Made by a program: the position numbers and the translations under genes | NCBI RefSeq assembly: GCF_016482685.1 | Contig: NZ_JACYHF010000007.1 | Coordinates: 1-64,000, forward strand | DNA length: 64,000 nt | From: Streptomyces sp. DSM 110735 | GTDB taxonomy: Bacteria; Actinomycetota; Actinomycetes; Streptomycetales; Streptomycetaceae | Reading direction: 5' to 3' | Notes under the pieces: generated by a model | Databases searched by the model: none | Seen by the model: only the letters and a program-made list of their open reading frames with translations | Told to the model about the DNA's origin: nothing | In this document: one piece after another, positions 53,729 through 63,493 of the stretch | Numbering within the stretch: the first letter of the stretch is position 1 | How the letters are laid out: each line of letters opens with the position of its first letter

Positions 53729-54577
53729 TTATCCCTTCACGGCGCCCGCGGTCAGACCCGCGGCCATCTTGCGCTGGATGATGAGGAACAGGACGACGAT
53801 CGGCACGGCCATCATGGTGGCGCCGGCCATCATCGGGGCGTATTCGGTGCCGTTCTTGGTGGTGAAGTTGCCGAGCCACACGGTGGCCGTCTGGTGCTCC
53901 TGGCTGAGCAGCATCAGGGCGTAGAGGTACTCGTTCCACGCCTGGATGAAGCCGTAGACCGAGGTGGCGACCATGCCGGGGGCCAGCAGCGGGAAGACGA
54001 CGCGCAGGAAGGCACCGGTGCGCGAGCAGCCGTCCACCATGGCCGCCTCCTCCAGTTCGCGCGGGATGTTGACGATGAAGCCGCGCAGCGTCCACACCGT
54101 GAACGGGAGGATGAAGGTCAGGTACGTGATGATCAGACCGGGGAGCTTGTCGTACTGACCCAGGTCGTTGAGCAGCAGGAACACCGGGATGATCATGGCG
54201 ACCAGCGGGACCATCTGCACCGCGAGGATGCCGACGATGACGACCTTGCGACCGCGGAAGGCGAACCGGGAGATGGCGAGCGCGGCGAGCGTGCCGACGA
54301 CGAGACCGATCAGCACGACGGACACGGACACCACGAGGCTGCGCCCGACCGGTCCCCAGAAGTCCGCGATGGCCAGCGCACGGCGGAAGTTGGCGAGGGT
54401 GAACCCCGTGGGCAGCAGGCTGGGGTCGGGGTCGATGGCGTCCTTGGCCGGTTTGACGGCCGTGTCGAGCATCCAGTAGACGGGGAAGCCCGCGGTCGCG
54501 AAGACGAGGAGACCGAGGACGTTCCAGCCGAACCGGGACGTGCGGCGGCGGGGGGTGGGGGAAGCCGTTGCGCTCAT
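53729..54577 (-). CDS. dasC: DasC: aminosugar ABC transporter permease
   Basis: This 282-residue permease has six membrane helices and the carbohydrate-importer EAA loop (ELEEAAMVDGCSRTGAFLRVVFPLLAPG, about residues 180-207). It starts with ATG overlapping the dasB stop (ATGA). With DasA and DasB it imports N-acetylglucosamine/chitobiose in S. coelicolor. The ATPase (MsiK) is encoded elsewhere in that species, and none is present here. Confidence 0.94.
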   Translation of the reverse strand: MSATASPTPRRRTSRFGWNVLGLLVFATAGFPVYWMLDTAVKPAKDAIDPDPSLLPTGFTLANFRRALAIADFWGPVGRSLVVSVSVVLIGLVVGTLAALAISRFAFRGRKVVIVGILAVQMVPLVAMIIPVFLLLNDLGQYDKLPGLIITYLTFILPFTVWTLRGFIVNIPRELEEAAMVDGCSRTGAFLRVVFPLLAPGMVATSVYGFIQAWNEYLYALMLLSQEHQTATVWLGNFTTKNGTEYAPMMAGATMMAVPIVVLFLIIQRKMAAGLTAGAVKG

Positions 54578-55560
54578 TCGACCTCTCCGATCTTCAGCAT
54601 CTGGCGCATGTAGACGGCGACCACGGCGAGCATCAGCAGGATGGTGACGACGGCGATGGCCGAGCCCTGCGCGTAGTCGTTGACCACGAAGGCGCGGTCG
54701 AAGGAGTAGGTGGTCAGCAGTTGGAACTCGGGCTCGGGGTGACCGCCGCGCATCACGAAGACCTGCGGGAAGACGCCCATGTCCCAGATGACCGACAGGG
54801 TCGTGAGCATCACGAGGACCGGCTTGAGGATCGGCAGGGTGACATGGCGGAAGACGCCCCAGGCGCCCGCGCCGTCGAGCCGCGCCGCCTCCTCCAGTTC
54901 CTTGGGGACCTGGGTGAGTCCGGCGCTGAGCGTGATGGTCACGAAGGGCACCGCGCCCCAGACGACCAGGAGCATGATGACGGCGAGTCCCTGCGGTCCG
55001 CTGGCGAACCAGTTGTGGCCGACCATCTCGACGCCGGGGAGCTTGCTGAGCAGGGCGTTGAGGATGCCGTAGTCGGAGTCGAAGAGCCACTTGAAGACGG
55101 TGGTGGCGACGATGACGGGCATGCCCCAGCTCGCCACCAGGGCGATGTTGACCAGGGTGCGGACCCACCCGGAGACGCGCTGGAGCAGCAGGGCGATCAG
55201 CATGCCGAGCACCATGGTGAGGATCACCGAGCCGCCCGCGAAGATCAGCGTGCGCAGTACGACCTGCCAGAACTCGCCGTCCCCGAGCACGGAGGAGAAG
55301 TTGGCGAAGCCCACCGACTCGGCGGGCTGGAAGCCCCACAACTGGGACTGCCCGAACTTCTGGAACGACAGGGTGACCAGGCGGACCAGCGGGTAGCCCA
55401 TGACGAGGGCGAGGATCAGCAGACAGGGCGCGAGCAGCAGCCAGGGCGTGGTCGCGCCGCCCTTGGCGCCGGACCGTGGCGCCGCGCCGGGTGCGGCGGG
55501 GGGCGGTGCCTGGCGCGGTGGCGGCACCTTGGCCGGGGTGGTCGTGTCTGCGGCACTCAT
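54574..55560 (-). CDS. dasB: DasB: aminosugar ABC transporter permease
   Basis: This 328-residue permease has a Pro/Ala-rich cytoplasmic N-terminus (about 1-38), six membrane helices and an EAA loop (ELEEAARLDGAGAWGVFRHVTLPILKP). It is the MalF/UgpA-type partner of DasC and overlaps it by four bases. It is 175 bp downstream of dasA, consistent with a single operon dasABC plus the GH3 gene. Confidence 0.94.
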   Translation of the reverse strand: MSAADTTTPAKVPPPRQAPPPAAPGAAPRSGAKGGATTPWLLLAPCLLILALVMGYPLVRLVTLSFQKFGQSQLWGFQPAESVGFANFSSVLGDGEFWQVVLRTLIFAGGSVILTMVLGMLIALLLQRVSGWVRTLVNIALVASWGMPVIVATTVFKWLFDSDYGILNALLSKLPGVEMVGHNWFASGPQGLAVIMLLVVWGAVPFVTITLSAGLTQVPKELEEAARLDGAGAWGVFRHVTLPILKPVLVMLTTLSVIWDMGVFPQVFVMRGGHPEPEFQLLTTYSFDRAFVVNDYAQGSAIAVVTILLMLAVVAVYMRQMLKIGEVE

Positions 55561-55735
55561 CGCGCGCTCCTCAGCGGTCCCTGTGCTCGTACGCGGGCGG
55601 CGGCCGCGCGGTGGGTCTGGTCGTACGCGGGCGGGCGCGCGGCACCCGGGCGGGCGGCGGCCGGTCCCCGCGCGGGGGTGCGTGCGCGGGCACCGGCCCC
55701 GGTGCGGTCCGGGGCCGGTGTGCTCCGCGCTCGGG

Positions 55736-57010
55736 TCACTTGGTGTTGATGACCTTGTCGATCGCGGCGTCGGCCTGCTTCGCGGCGGCCGCGGGCGTCT
55801 GCTTGCCGGTGCCGATGTTCTGCAGCATGGTCTGCAGGATCTGCGCCTTCTCGACCTGACCCCAGCCGGGTGCCATCGGCACGAACCAGCTCGACTCGGC
55901 CGCGGTGGCCGGGACGGCGGTCGCCGGGTCGTTCTTCAGGGTGGCGAGGTCGGACTTGTTGTTGGGCAGGTTGCCCTTGCCCATCAGACCCTTCTGCCCC
56001 GAGGGTCCGGTGAAGGCGTTGATCCACTCGGCGGCGAGCCCCTGCGCCTTGGACTTGACCGGGACGGCCAGGTCGGAACCGCCGAGGAAGACCGGCATGT
56101 TCTTGCCGGACGGACCGGGCATCACGAAGTTCTCGAGCTTGTCCTTGAGCCCTCCGACCTTGTCGTTCTTCGGGTCGGCGGCGGTGGCGCCCTCCCAGGC
56201 GGCACCGAAGATCATGGCGGACTTGCCCTGGCCGAAGACGATGGGACGGTCGGACTCGTCCTTGGTCTTGTCGCCGTGCATGTACGTGTCGAGCACGGTC
56301 TTGTACTCGGTCAGACCCTTGAGCGACTCGGGCGAGGACAGGCTCGCCTTCCACTGTCCGCCGCTCTCCTTGGCGATGGCGCCGCCCGCGTCGTAGACGA
56401 AGGACATCGCGGCGTACCAGTCGCGGGAGGGCTGGTACCAGGCGCTGAACTTGCCGCCCTTCTTCTTCTGGATCTTGTTCAGGTCGGCGGTCAGCTCGTC
56501 GTAGGTCTTCGGCACCGCCTTGACCCCTGCCGAGGCGGCCACGTCCTTGCGCCAGCTCGCGACCCGGCCGCCCGCGTAGTACGGCACGCCGTAGGTCTTG
56601 CCCTGGTACGTCACCGACGCCTTGAGCCCGTCGAGCCAGTCGGCGGACTTGGCGAACTTGGTCGCGTCCAGCGGGGCGAAGGCGCCCTTGACCATGTAGC
56701 CGAGCATCTCGGTGTTGCCCATCTCGACCACGTCGGGGGCCTTGTCGGTGGCGAGGACGGCGTCGAGCTTGGTGTTCTTGTCCGGCCAGCCGTAGTACTC
56801 GTGCTTGATCTTCAGGCCGGGGTGCTTCTTGACGACCGCCGCGTCGGCGGACTTCACCAGCTCGGGCCAGTTGTTCTGCGCGTCGACGGTGAGCCAGACG
56901 GTCAGCTCCTTGGCGTCCGCCGCCCCCTTGCCGTCGTTGTCGCTCCCGCACGCCGCGACCGAGACGATCATGCCCGCGATGCCGATCGCGGCTGTCAGTC
57001 TGCGCTTCAC
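55736..57010 (-). CDS. dasA: DasA: aminosugar-binding lipoprotein
   Basis: This 424-residue extracellular binding protein captures chitobiose/N-acetylglucosamine oligomers. The lipobox is VSVAACGS (Cys21) and the rest is a family 1 solute-binding fold (KELTVWLTVDAQNNWPELV; KAPDVVEMGNTEMLGYMVKG; GGSDLAVPVKSK). The GTG at 57010 has GGAGGGTGG upstream. A DasR box lies 95-106 bp upstream. In S. coelicolor dasA loss affects sporulation on glucose. Confidence 0.95.
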   Translation of the reverse strand: MKRRLTAAIGIAGMIVSVAACGSDNDGKGAADAKELTVWLTVDAQNNWPELVKSADAAVVKKHPGLKIKHEYYGWPDKNTKLDAVLATDKAPDVVEMGNTEMLGYMVKGAFAPLDATKFAKSADWLDGLKASVTYQGKTYGVPYYAGGRVASWRKDVAASAGVKAVPKTYDELTADLNKIQKKKGGKFSAWYQPSRDWYAAMSFVYDAGGAIAKESGGQWKASLSSPESLKGLTEYKTVLDTYMHGDKTKDESDRPIVFGQGKSAMIFGAAWEGATAADPKNDKVGGLKDKLENFVMPGPSGKNMPVFLGGSDLAVPVKSKAQGLAAEWINAFTGPSGQKGLMGKGNLPNNKSDLATLKNDPATAVPATAAESSWFVPMAPGWGQVEKAQILQTMLQNIGTGKQTPAAAAKQADAAIDKVINTK

Positions 57011-57104
57011 GCCACCCTCCTCAAGGGACGCCACCCACCCCCCTGCCACCCCCTCGATGCACGGCTGCGCGCCGAACCATCCGTGGGACCGGGAACTGGA
57101 CCAA

Positions 57105-57116
57105 TGGTGTAGACCA
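57105..57116 (-). promoter_or_regulatory. DasR-responsive element (dre) of dasA
   Basis: TGGTGTAGACCA matches 11 of 12 core positions of the dre and lies about 95 bp upstream of the dasA start. Confidence 0.88.
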
Positions 57117-57273
57117 GCACCGGGAGCCTGACCCACGCCAATGAGCATGTCAAGGGTGTTCCTGCGGGCCACGGGCGTCCGTGATGCGACCGAGATATGC
57201 AGGGACCTTTCATTGCTCAAGCGACAGATCGGACGGACCAGTTCCGGTGGACCACTGGCAGGAAATGGGGTGT

Positions 57274-58183
<910 letters not shown>

Positions 58184-58338
58184 CCTGCGGCGCTCTGACC
58201 CGTCTCTCACGCGTCTCCGCACCTCACAGCGGCATATCAATACACGGACGAGGGGTTCCGCTCCCGCCTGCCGTCACCTAAATTGCCAGCGCATTACGCA
58301 GTGATCAACGCTGATCAACGAGGGGACGGAGCGGTGGC

Positions 58339-58608
58339 ATGTCCGAATCACCCGAAGTGAGGCACCCGGTGGTGACACCGGTGCGTGTCGTCATCGGCCT
58401 GTGTCTTCTCGCGCCGTTCGTCGCGATGCTGTGGGTCGGCTCGTTCGCGAAGACGGACCCGACGTTCATCGGCATCCCGTTCTTCTACTGGTACCAGATG
58501 CTGTGGGTGCTGGTCTCGACCTCGCTCACCGTGCTGGCGTACCAGCTCTGGCAGCGTGACCAGCGAGCCCGCAAGGCTCAGGTTCAGGACGGGGGTGCGT
58601 CCCAGTGA
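58339..58608 (+). CDS. DUF3311 small membrane protein, symporter partner
   Basis: This 89-residue protein has two membrane helices (about 15-35 and 45-68) with FIGIPFFYWYQMLWV between them, the DUF3311 pattern. It overlaps the SSS symporter gene by four bases (GTGA), and this pairing is conserved in bacteria, so it is probably a small accessory subunit. Repeats TGATCAACG at 58300 and 58311 precede it and could be regulatory. Confidence 0.88.
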   Translation: MSESPEVRHPVVTPVRVVIGLCLLAPFVAMLWVGSFAKTDPTFIGIPFFYWYQMLWVLVSTSLTVLAYQLWQRDQRARKAQVQDGGASQ

Positions 58609-60215
58609 AGGACGGCGTCAACGGCGTGGCGCTCGGCGTCTTCGTCTTCTTCTTCCTGGCCGTCACGGTCATGGGCTTCCTGGCCGCGCGCTGGCGCAAG
58701 GCCGAGAACGAGCACTCGCTGGACGAATGGGGTCTGGGCGGACGGTCGTTCGGCACCTGGGTCACCTGGTTCCTGCTGGGCGGCGACCTCTACACGGCGT
58801 ACACCTTCGTCGCCGTGCCCGCGGCGATCTACGCGGCCGGTGCCGCCGGGTTCTTCGCGGTGCCGTACACGATCCTGGTGTACCCGCTGATCTTCACCTT
58901 CCTGCCCCGGCTGTGGTCGGTCTCGCACCGCCACGGATACGTCACCACCTCGGACTTCGTGCGCGGGCGGTTCGGCTCGAAGGGGCTCTCGCTGGCGGTG
59001 GCGGTCACCGGCATCCTGGCGACCATGCCGTACATCGCGCTCCAACTGGTCGGCATCCAGGCCGTCCTGGACGTGATGGGCGTGGGCGGCGGTGAGAACA
59101 CCAACTGGTTCGTGAAGGACCTGCCGCTGCTGATCGCCTTCGGTGTGCTCGCCGCCTACACCTACTCCTCGGGTCTGCGCGCCCCGGCGCTGATCGCGTT
59201 CGTGAAGGACGGGCTGATCTACCTCGTCATCGCGGTGGCGATCATCTACATCCCGATCAAGCTGGGCGGGTTCGACCACATCTTCGCCGCCGCCGACAAG
59301 AAGTTCACCGCGGCGGGCGCGGGCGGTCTGGTCCCGGCTCCGGCGGGCCAGTGGACGTACGCCACGCTGGCGCTCGGTTCGGCGCTCGCGCTGTTCATGT
59401 ACCCGCACTCGATCACCGCGACCCTGTCGTCCAGGAGCCGTGAGGTGATCCGGCGCAACACCACGATCCTGCCGCTGTACTCCCTGATGCTGGGTCTGCT
59501 CGCGCTGCTCGGCTTCATGGCGATCGCGGCCGGGGTCAAGGTGGCCAACGGGCAGTTGGCGATCCCGCAGCTCTTCGAGGACATGTTCCCGTCCTGGTTC
59601 GCGGGCGTGGCTTTCGCGGCGATCGGCATCGGCGCGCTGGTCCCGGCGGCCATCATGTCGATCGCGGCCGCGAATCTGTTCACCCGGAACATCTACAAGG
59701 ACTTCATCAAGCCGGATGCCACGCCCAAGCAGGAGGCGCAGGTCTCCAAGCTGGTGTCGCTCCTGGTGAAGGTCGGCGCGCTGGCGTTCGTCCTCACGAT
59801 GGACAAGACGGTGGCGATCAACTTCCAGCTCCTGGGCGGCATCTGGATCCTCCAGACCTTCCCGGCGCTGGTGGGCGGTCTGTTCACCCGCTGGTTCCAC
59901 CGCTGGGCGCTGCTCGCGGGCTGGGCGGTCGGCATGGTCTACGGCACGCTCGCCGCGTACGGGGTCGCCTCGCCGACGCAGGCGCACTTCGGCGGCTCGG
60001 CCAAGGAGATCCCGGGCATCGGTGAGATCGGCTACATCGGTCTGACGGCCTTCGTGCTGAACGTCCTGGTCACCGTGGTCGGCACGGTCGTCCTGAAGGC
60101 GGTGAAGGCGCCCGAGGGCGTGGACGAGACCCGTCCCGGGGACTACACGGCGGACGCGGGCGACGCGGGCGTCGAGGTGGAGCTGCCGCCCGCCACGGCG
60201 GGAAGCGCGCACTAG
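58605..60215 (+). CDS. Sodium:solute symporter (SSS family)
   Basis: This 536-residue secondary transporter has about thirteen membrane segments, GGDLYTAYTFVAVPAAIYAAGA near the N-terminus, GRFGSKGLSLAVAVTG and the sodium-binding region in FEDMFPSWFAGVAFAAIGIGALVPAAIMSIAAANLFTRN. Substrate cannot be inferred; neighbours dasR and nagB make a sugar-acid or amino-acid-like carboxylate equally possible. The start is GTG 58605, coupled to the DUF3311 gene. Confidence 0.92.
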   Translation: MKDGVNGVALGVFVFFFLAVTVMGFLAARWRKAENEHSLDEWGLGGRSFGTWVTWFLLGGDLYTAYTFVAVPAAIYAAGAAGFFAVPYTILVYPLIFTFLPRLWSVSHRHGYVTTSDFVRGRFGSKGLSLAVAVTGILATMPYIALQLVGIQAVLDVMGVGGGENTNWFVKDLPLLIAFGVLAAYTYSSGLRAPALIAFVKDGLIYLVIAVAIIYIPIKLGGFDHIFAAADKKFTAAGAGGLVPAPAGQWTYATLALGSALALFMYPHSITATLSSRSREVIRRNTTILPLYSLMLGLLALLGFMAIAAGVKVANGQLAIPQLFEDMFPSWFAGVAFAAIGIGALVPAAIMSIAAANLFTRNIYKDFIKPDATPKQEAQVSKLVSLLVKVGALAFVLTMDKTVAINFQLLGGIWILQTFPALVGGLFTRWFHRWALLAGWAVGMVYGTLAAYGVASPTQAHFGGSAKEIPGIGEIGYIGLTAFVLNVLVTVVGTVVLKAVKAPEGVDETRPGDYTADAGDAGVEVELPPATAGSAH

Positions 60216-60238
60216 TCCCAGCATCGCTCAACTCCCTT

Positions 60239-60275
60239 GCGGGCCGCCGGTAATGCGAGAGCGCCGGCGGCCCGC
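60239..60275 (+). terminator. Hairpin terminator after symporter gene
   Basis: GCGGGCCGCCGG (60239-60250) pairs perfectly with CCGGCGGCCCGC (60264-60275) across a 13-base loop. Confidence 0.8.
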
Positions 60276-60294
60276 TGTCGTCCAGACTCATGCC

Positions 60295-60801
60295 ATGGAC
60301 TTCCTCATCCGGCCGGCCCGCCCCGACGAGTACGCGGAGCTGGGCGAGATCACCGCGCAGGCATACCTCCGGGACGGGCTCCTGGACTTCGGGGAGGGCG
60401 ACGCGTATCTGGCGGAGCTGCGGGACGTGGCGAAACGGGCGGGCGCCGCCGAGGTGCTGGTGGCGGTGCGGGACGGGGTGCTGCTGGGCGGTGTGACGTT
60501 CGTCCCGTCCGGCGGTCCGATGAGCGACATCGCCGGGGCGGGCGAGGCCGAGATCCGGATGCTGGCGGTCGGGCACGCGGGCCGGGGGCAGGGAGCCGGG
60601 GAGGCGCTCGTACGGGCCTGTGTGGAGCGCGCGCGGGCCGTGGAGGGCTGTGTACGGGTCGTGCTGTCGACCCAGCCGACGATGCGCACCGCCCACCGGA
60701 TCTACGCGCGCCTCGGCTTCGTTCGCACACCCGAGCGGGACTGGAACCCCTTGCCCGGCCTGCTGGAGATCGCCCTGCTTACCTACGAGTTCACGCTCTG
60801 A
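60295..60801 (+). CDS. GNAT family N-acetyltransferase
   Basis: This 168-residue acetyl-CoA-dependent acetyltransferase has the GNAT core: FLIRPARPDEYAELGEI, EIRMLAVGHAGRGQGAGEALVRAC (acetyl-CoA pyrophosphate loop) and YARLGFVRTPERDW. The ATG at 60295 is only 20 bp past the symporter terminator; no Shine-Dalgarno sequence is seen. The substrate is unknown. Confidence 0.88.
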   Translation: MDFLIRPARPDEYAELGEITAQAYLRDGLLDFGEGDAYLAELRDVAKRAGAAEVLVAVRDGVLLGGVTFVPSGGPMSDIAGAGEAEIRMLAVGHAGRGQGAGEALVRACVERARAVEGCVRVVLSTQPTMRTAHRIYARLGFVRTPERDWNPLPGLLEIALLTYEFTL

Positions 60802-60875
60802 GATCACCGCGACACACGACAGACACAACATCTGGGGGTGCCACGACAGCACGGCACTAGATGTATGCTCATGCT

Positions 60876-60980
60876 CGCTGTCGCCGCAGGGGAATCCGGT
60901 GCGAATCCGGAACTGTCCCGCAACGGTGTACTCGCGTGCTTTGCGCACGCCCGCTTCAGTCCGAGGACCTGCCGACAGCG
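60876..60980 (+). ncRNA. Cobalamin (B12) riboswitch upstream of nrdAB
   Basis: Closing stem CGCTGTCG (60876-60883)/CGACAGCG (60973-60980) is perfect. Inside are the cobalamin core words GCAGGGGAA, CCGGTGCGAATCCGG, CTGTCCCGCAACGGT, and near the 3' end CAGTCCGAGGACCTGCC. The form is compact (105 nt). In Streptomyces a B12 riboswitch shuts off the class Ia ribonucleotide reductase operon when cobalamin is present, so that the B12-dependent class II enzyme is used instead. The expression platform must be within 60981-61114. Confidence 0.93.
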
Positions 60981-61114
60981 CGCCCGGCCGTCCGGTCCGG
61001 GTGCCCCGAAGACGTCCGGGCCTCGTGGAGTGGGCCGGTGGACGCGACGCGTGCGCGCTCGTGCCCTCCCCTGCCCTCCGCCAGGCCCCCGTGCCCAGCG
61101 AGGGAGAGCCCCAC

Positions 61115-63493
61115 GTGACCATCGCGCCGTCCGACCCGGCTTCAGCCACCCCGGCGAACCGGGTGGAGAACGACGGTCCCGGAGCCGCGCTGCTGCGGAC
61201 CCTGACCGAGCTGACCGCCGACCTCCCCGACGCCGACCCCGGACGGGTCGCCGCCGCCGCGCTGCGCGGCCGGTCGGCGAGGGCGGACGAGGCCGAGCTG
61301 CGTGAGCTGGCGACCGAGGCCGCCGCCGGTCTGATCTCCGAGGACCCCGCCTACTCGCGGCTCGCCGCCCGGCTCCTCACCCTCTCCATCCGCGCCGAGG
61401 CCGCCTCGCAGGGCGTGACCCGCTTCACCGAGTCGGTGACCGTGGGCCACCGCGAGGGTCTGGTCGCCGACCGCACCGCCGACTTCGTCGCGCTGCACGC
61501 CGCCCGCCTCGACGCCCTGATCGACACCGGCGCCGACGACCGGTTCGGCTACTTCGGTCTGCGCACCCTGCACAGCCGCTATCTGCTGCGCCACCCGATC
61601 ACCCGCAAGGTGATCGAGACCCCGCAGCACTTCATGCTGCGCGTGGCGAGCGGTCTGGCGGAGAACGACAGCGCCCCCGCCGTGGACGAAGTGGCCGCGC
61701 TCTACGGCCTGATGAGCCGCCTGGACTATCTGCCGTCCTCCCCCACCCTGTTCAACTCCGGCACGCGCCACCCCCAGATGTCGTCCTGCTACCTGCTGGA
61801 CTCCCCGCTGGACGAGCTGGACTCGATCTACGACCGCTACCACCAGGTCGCCCGCCTCTCCAAGCACGCCGGTGGCATCGGTCTGTCGTACTCCCGCATC
61901 CGCAGCCGGGGTTCGCTGATCCGGGGCACCAACGGGCACTCCAACGGCATCGTGCCGTTCCTGAAGACGCTGGACGCCTCGGTGGCCGCGGTGAACCAGG
62001 GCGGGCGGCGCAAGGGCGCGGCGGCGGTGTACCTGGAGACCTGGCACTCCGACATCGAGGAGTTCCTGGAGCTGCGCGACAACACCGGTGAGGACGCGCG
62101 CCGTACGCACAATCTGAACCTCGCGCACTGGATCCCGGACGAGTTCATGCGCCGGGTCAACGCGGACGAGCAGTGGTCGCTGTTCTCCCCGGCGGACGTG
62201 CCCGAGCTGGTGGACCTGTGGGGCGAGGAGTTCGACGCCGCCTACCGCAAGGCGGAGGCGTCGGGTCTGGCGAAGAAGACCATGCCGGCCCGCGAGCTGT
62301 ACGGTCGCATGATGCGCACCCTCGCGCAGACCGGCAACGGCTGGATGACCTTCAAGGACGCCGCCAACCGCACCGCCAACCAGACGGCGCTGCCGGGCAA
62401 CGTGGTCCACTCCTCCAACCTCTGCACGGAGATCCTGGAGGTCACCGACGACGGCGAGACCGCGGTCTGCAACCTCGGCTCGGTGAACCTGGGCGCCTTC
62501 GTGCTCGACGGCGACATCGACTGGGCGCGCCTGGACGAGACCGTCCGCACGGCGGTGACCTTCCTCGACCGGGTCGTGGACATCAACTTCTACCCGACCG
62601 AGCAGGCGGGCCGCTCCAACGCCAAGTGGCGTCCGGTGGGTCTCGGCGCGATGGGTCTGCAGGACGTCTTCTTCAAGCTGCGCATCCCCTTCGACTCCCC
62701 CGAGGCGAAGGCGCTGTCCACGAAGATCGCCGAGCGCATCATGCTCGCCTCCTACGAGGCGTCCGCCGACCTCGCCGAGCGCAACGGTCCCCTCCCCGCC
62801 TGGGAGCAGACCCGTACCGCCCAGGGTGTGCTGCACCCCGACCACTACGGCGTGGAGCTGACCTGGCCGGAGCGCTGGGCCGCGCTGCGCGAGCGGATCG
62901 CCGAGACCGGCATGCGCAACTCGCTGCTGCTGGCCATCGCCCCGACCGCCACCATCGCCTCCATCGCGGGCGTCTACGAGTGCATCGAGCCGCAGGTGTC
63001 CAACCTGTTCAAGCGCGAGACGCTCTCGGGCGAGTTCCTCCAGGTCAACTCCTACCTGGTGCAGGAGCTGAAGGACCTCGGCGTGTGGGACGCCCGCACC
63101 CGCGAGGCGCTGCGCGAGGCGAACGGCTCGGTGCAGGACTTCGTCTGGATCCCCGAGGACGTGCGGGCGCTGTACCGCACCGCGTGGGAGATCCCGCAGC
63201 GCGGTCTGATCGACATGGCCGCCGCGCGAACCCCGTTCCTCGACCAGGCGCAGTCGCTGAACCTGTTCCTGGAGACGCCGACCATCGGCAAGCTCTCCTC
63301 GATGTACTCCTACGCGTGGAAGTCGGGTCTGAAGACCACGTACTACCTGCGCTCGCGCCCGGCGACCCGCATCGCCCGCGCCGCCCAGGGCCAGGCGCAG
63401 CCCGCCAAGACCATCCCCGTCCAGCAGGCGACCGACCCCGACGCTGTCGCCTGCTCCCTTGAGAACCCCGAGTCCTGCGAGGCCTGCCAGTGA
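61115..63493 (+). CDS. nrdA: NrdA: class Ia ribonucleoside-diphosphate reductase large subunit
   Basis: This 792-residue enzyme reduces ribonucleoside diphosphates. Active-site cysteines fit E. coli numbering closely: C225 (MSSCYLLD), the N-x-C437-x-E set (NLCTEILE) and C452 (AVCNLGSVNL); the radical-transfer tyrosine pair is in TTYYLRSRPAT, and the C-terminal redox pair is ESCEACQ. I see no clear N-terminal ATP cone, so dATP inhibition may be altered. The GTG at 61115 is preceded by AGGGAG. It is coupled to nrdB by TGATG overlap. Confidence 0.95.
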   Translation: MTIAPSDPASATPANRVENDGPGAALLRTLTELTADLPDADPGRVAAAALRGRSARADEAELRELATEAAAGLISEDPAYSRLAARLLTLSIRAEAASQGVTRFTESVTVGHREGLVADRTADFVALHAARLDALIDTGADDRFGYFGLRTLHSRYLLRHPITRKVIETPQHFMLRVASGLAENDSAPAVDEVAALYGLMSRLDYLPSSPTLFNSGTRHPQMSSCYLLDSPLDELDSIYDRYHQVARLSKHAGGIGLSYSRIRSRGSLIRGTNGHSNGIVPFLKTLDASVAAVNQGGRRKGAAAVYLETWHSDIEEFLELRDNTGEDARRTHNLNLAHWIPDEFMRRVNADEQWSLFSPADVPELVDLWGEEFDAAYRKAEASGLAKKTMPARELYGRMMRTLAQTGNGWMTFKDAANRTANQTALPGNVVHSSNLCTEILEVTDDGETAVCNLGSVNLGAFVLDGDIDWARLDETVRTAVTFLDRVVDINFYPTEQAGRSNAKWRPVGLGAMGLQDVFFKLRIPFDSPEAKALSTKIAERIMLASYEASADLAERNGPLPAWEQTRTAQGVLHPDHYGVELTWPERWAALRERIAETGMRNSLLLAIAPTATIASIAGVYECIEPQVSNLFKRETLSGEFLQVNSYLVQELKDLGVWDARTREALREANGSVQDFVWIPEDVRALYRTAWEIPQRGLIDMAAARTPFLDQAQSLNLFLETPTIGKLSSMYSYAWKSGLKTTYYLRSRPATRIARAAQGQAQPAKTIPVQQATDPDAVACSLENPESCEACQ

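Noticed and set aside
57238..57256. Additional DasR box near CCGGTGGACCACTGG
   Set aside because: It is one base too short for the dre dyad and matches only one half-site.
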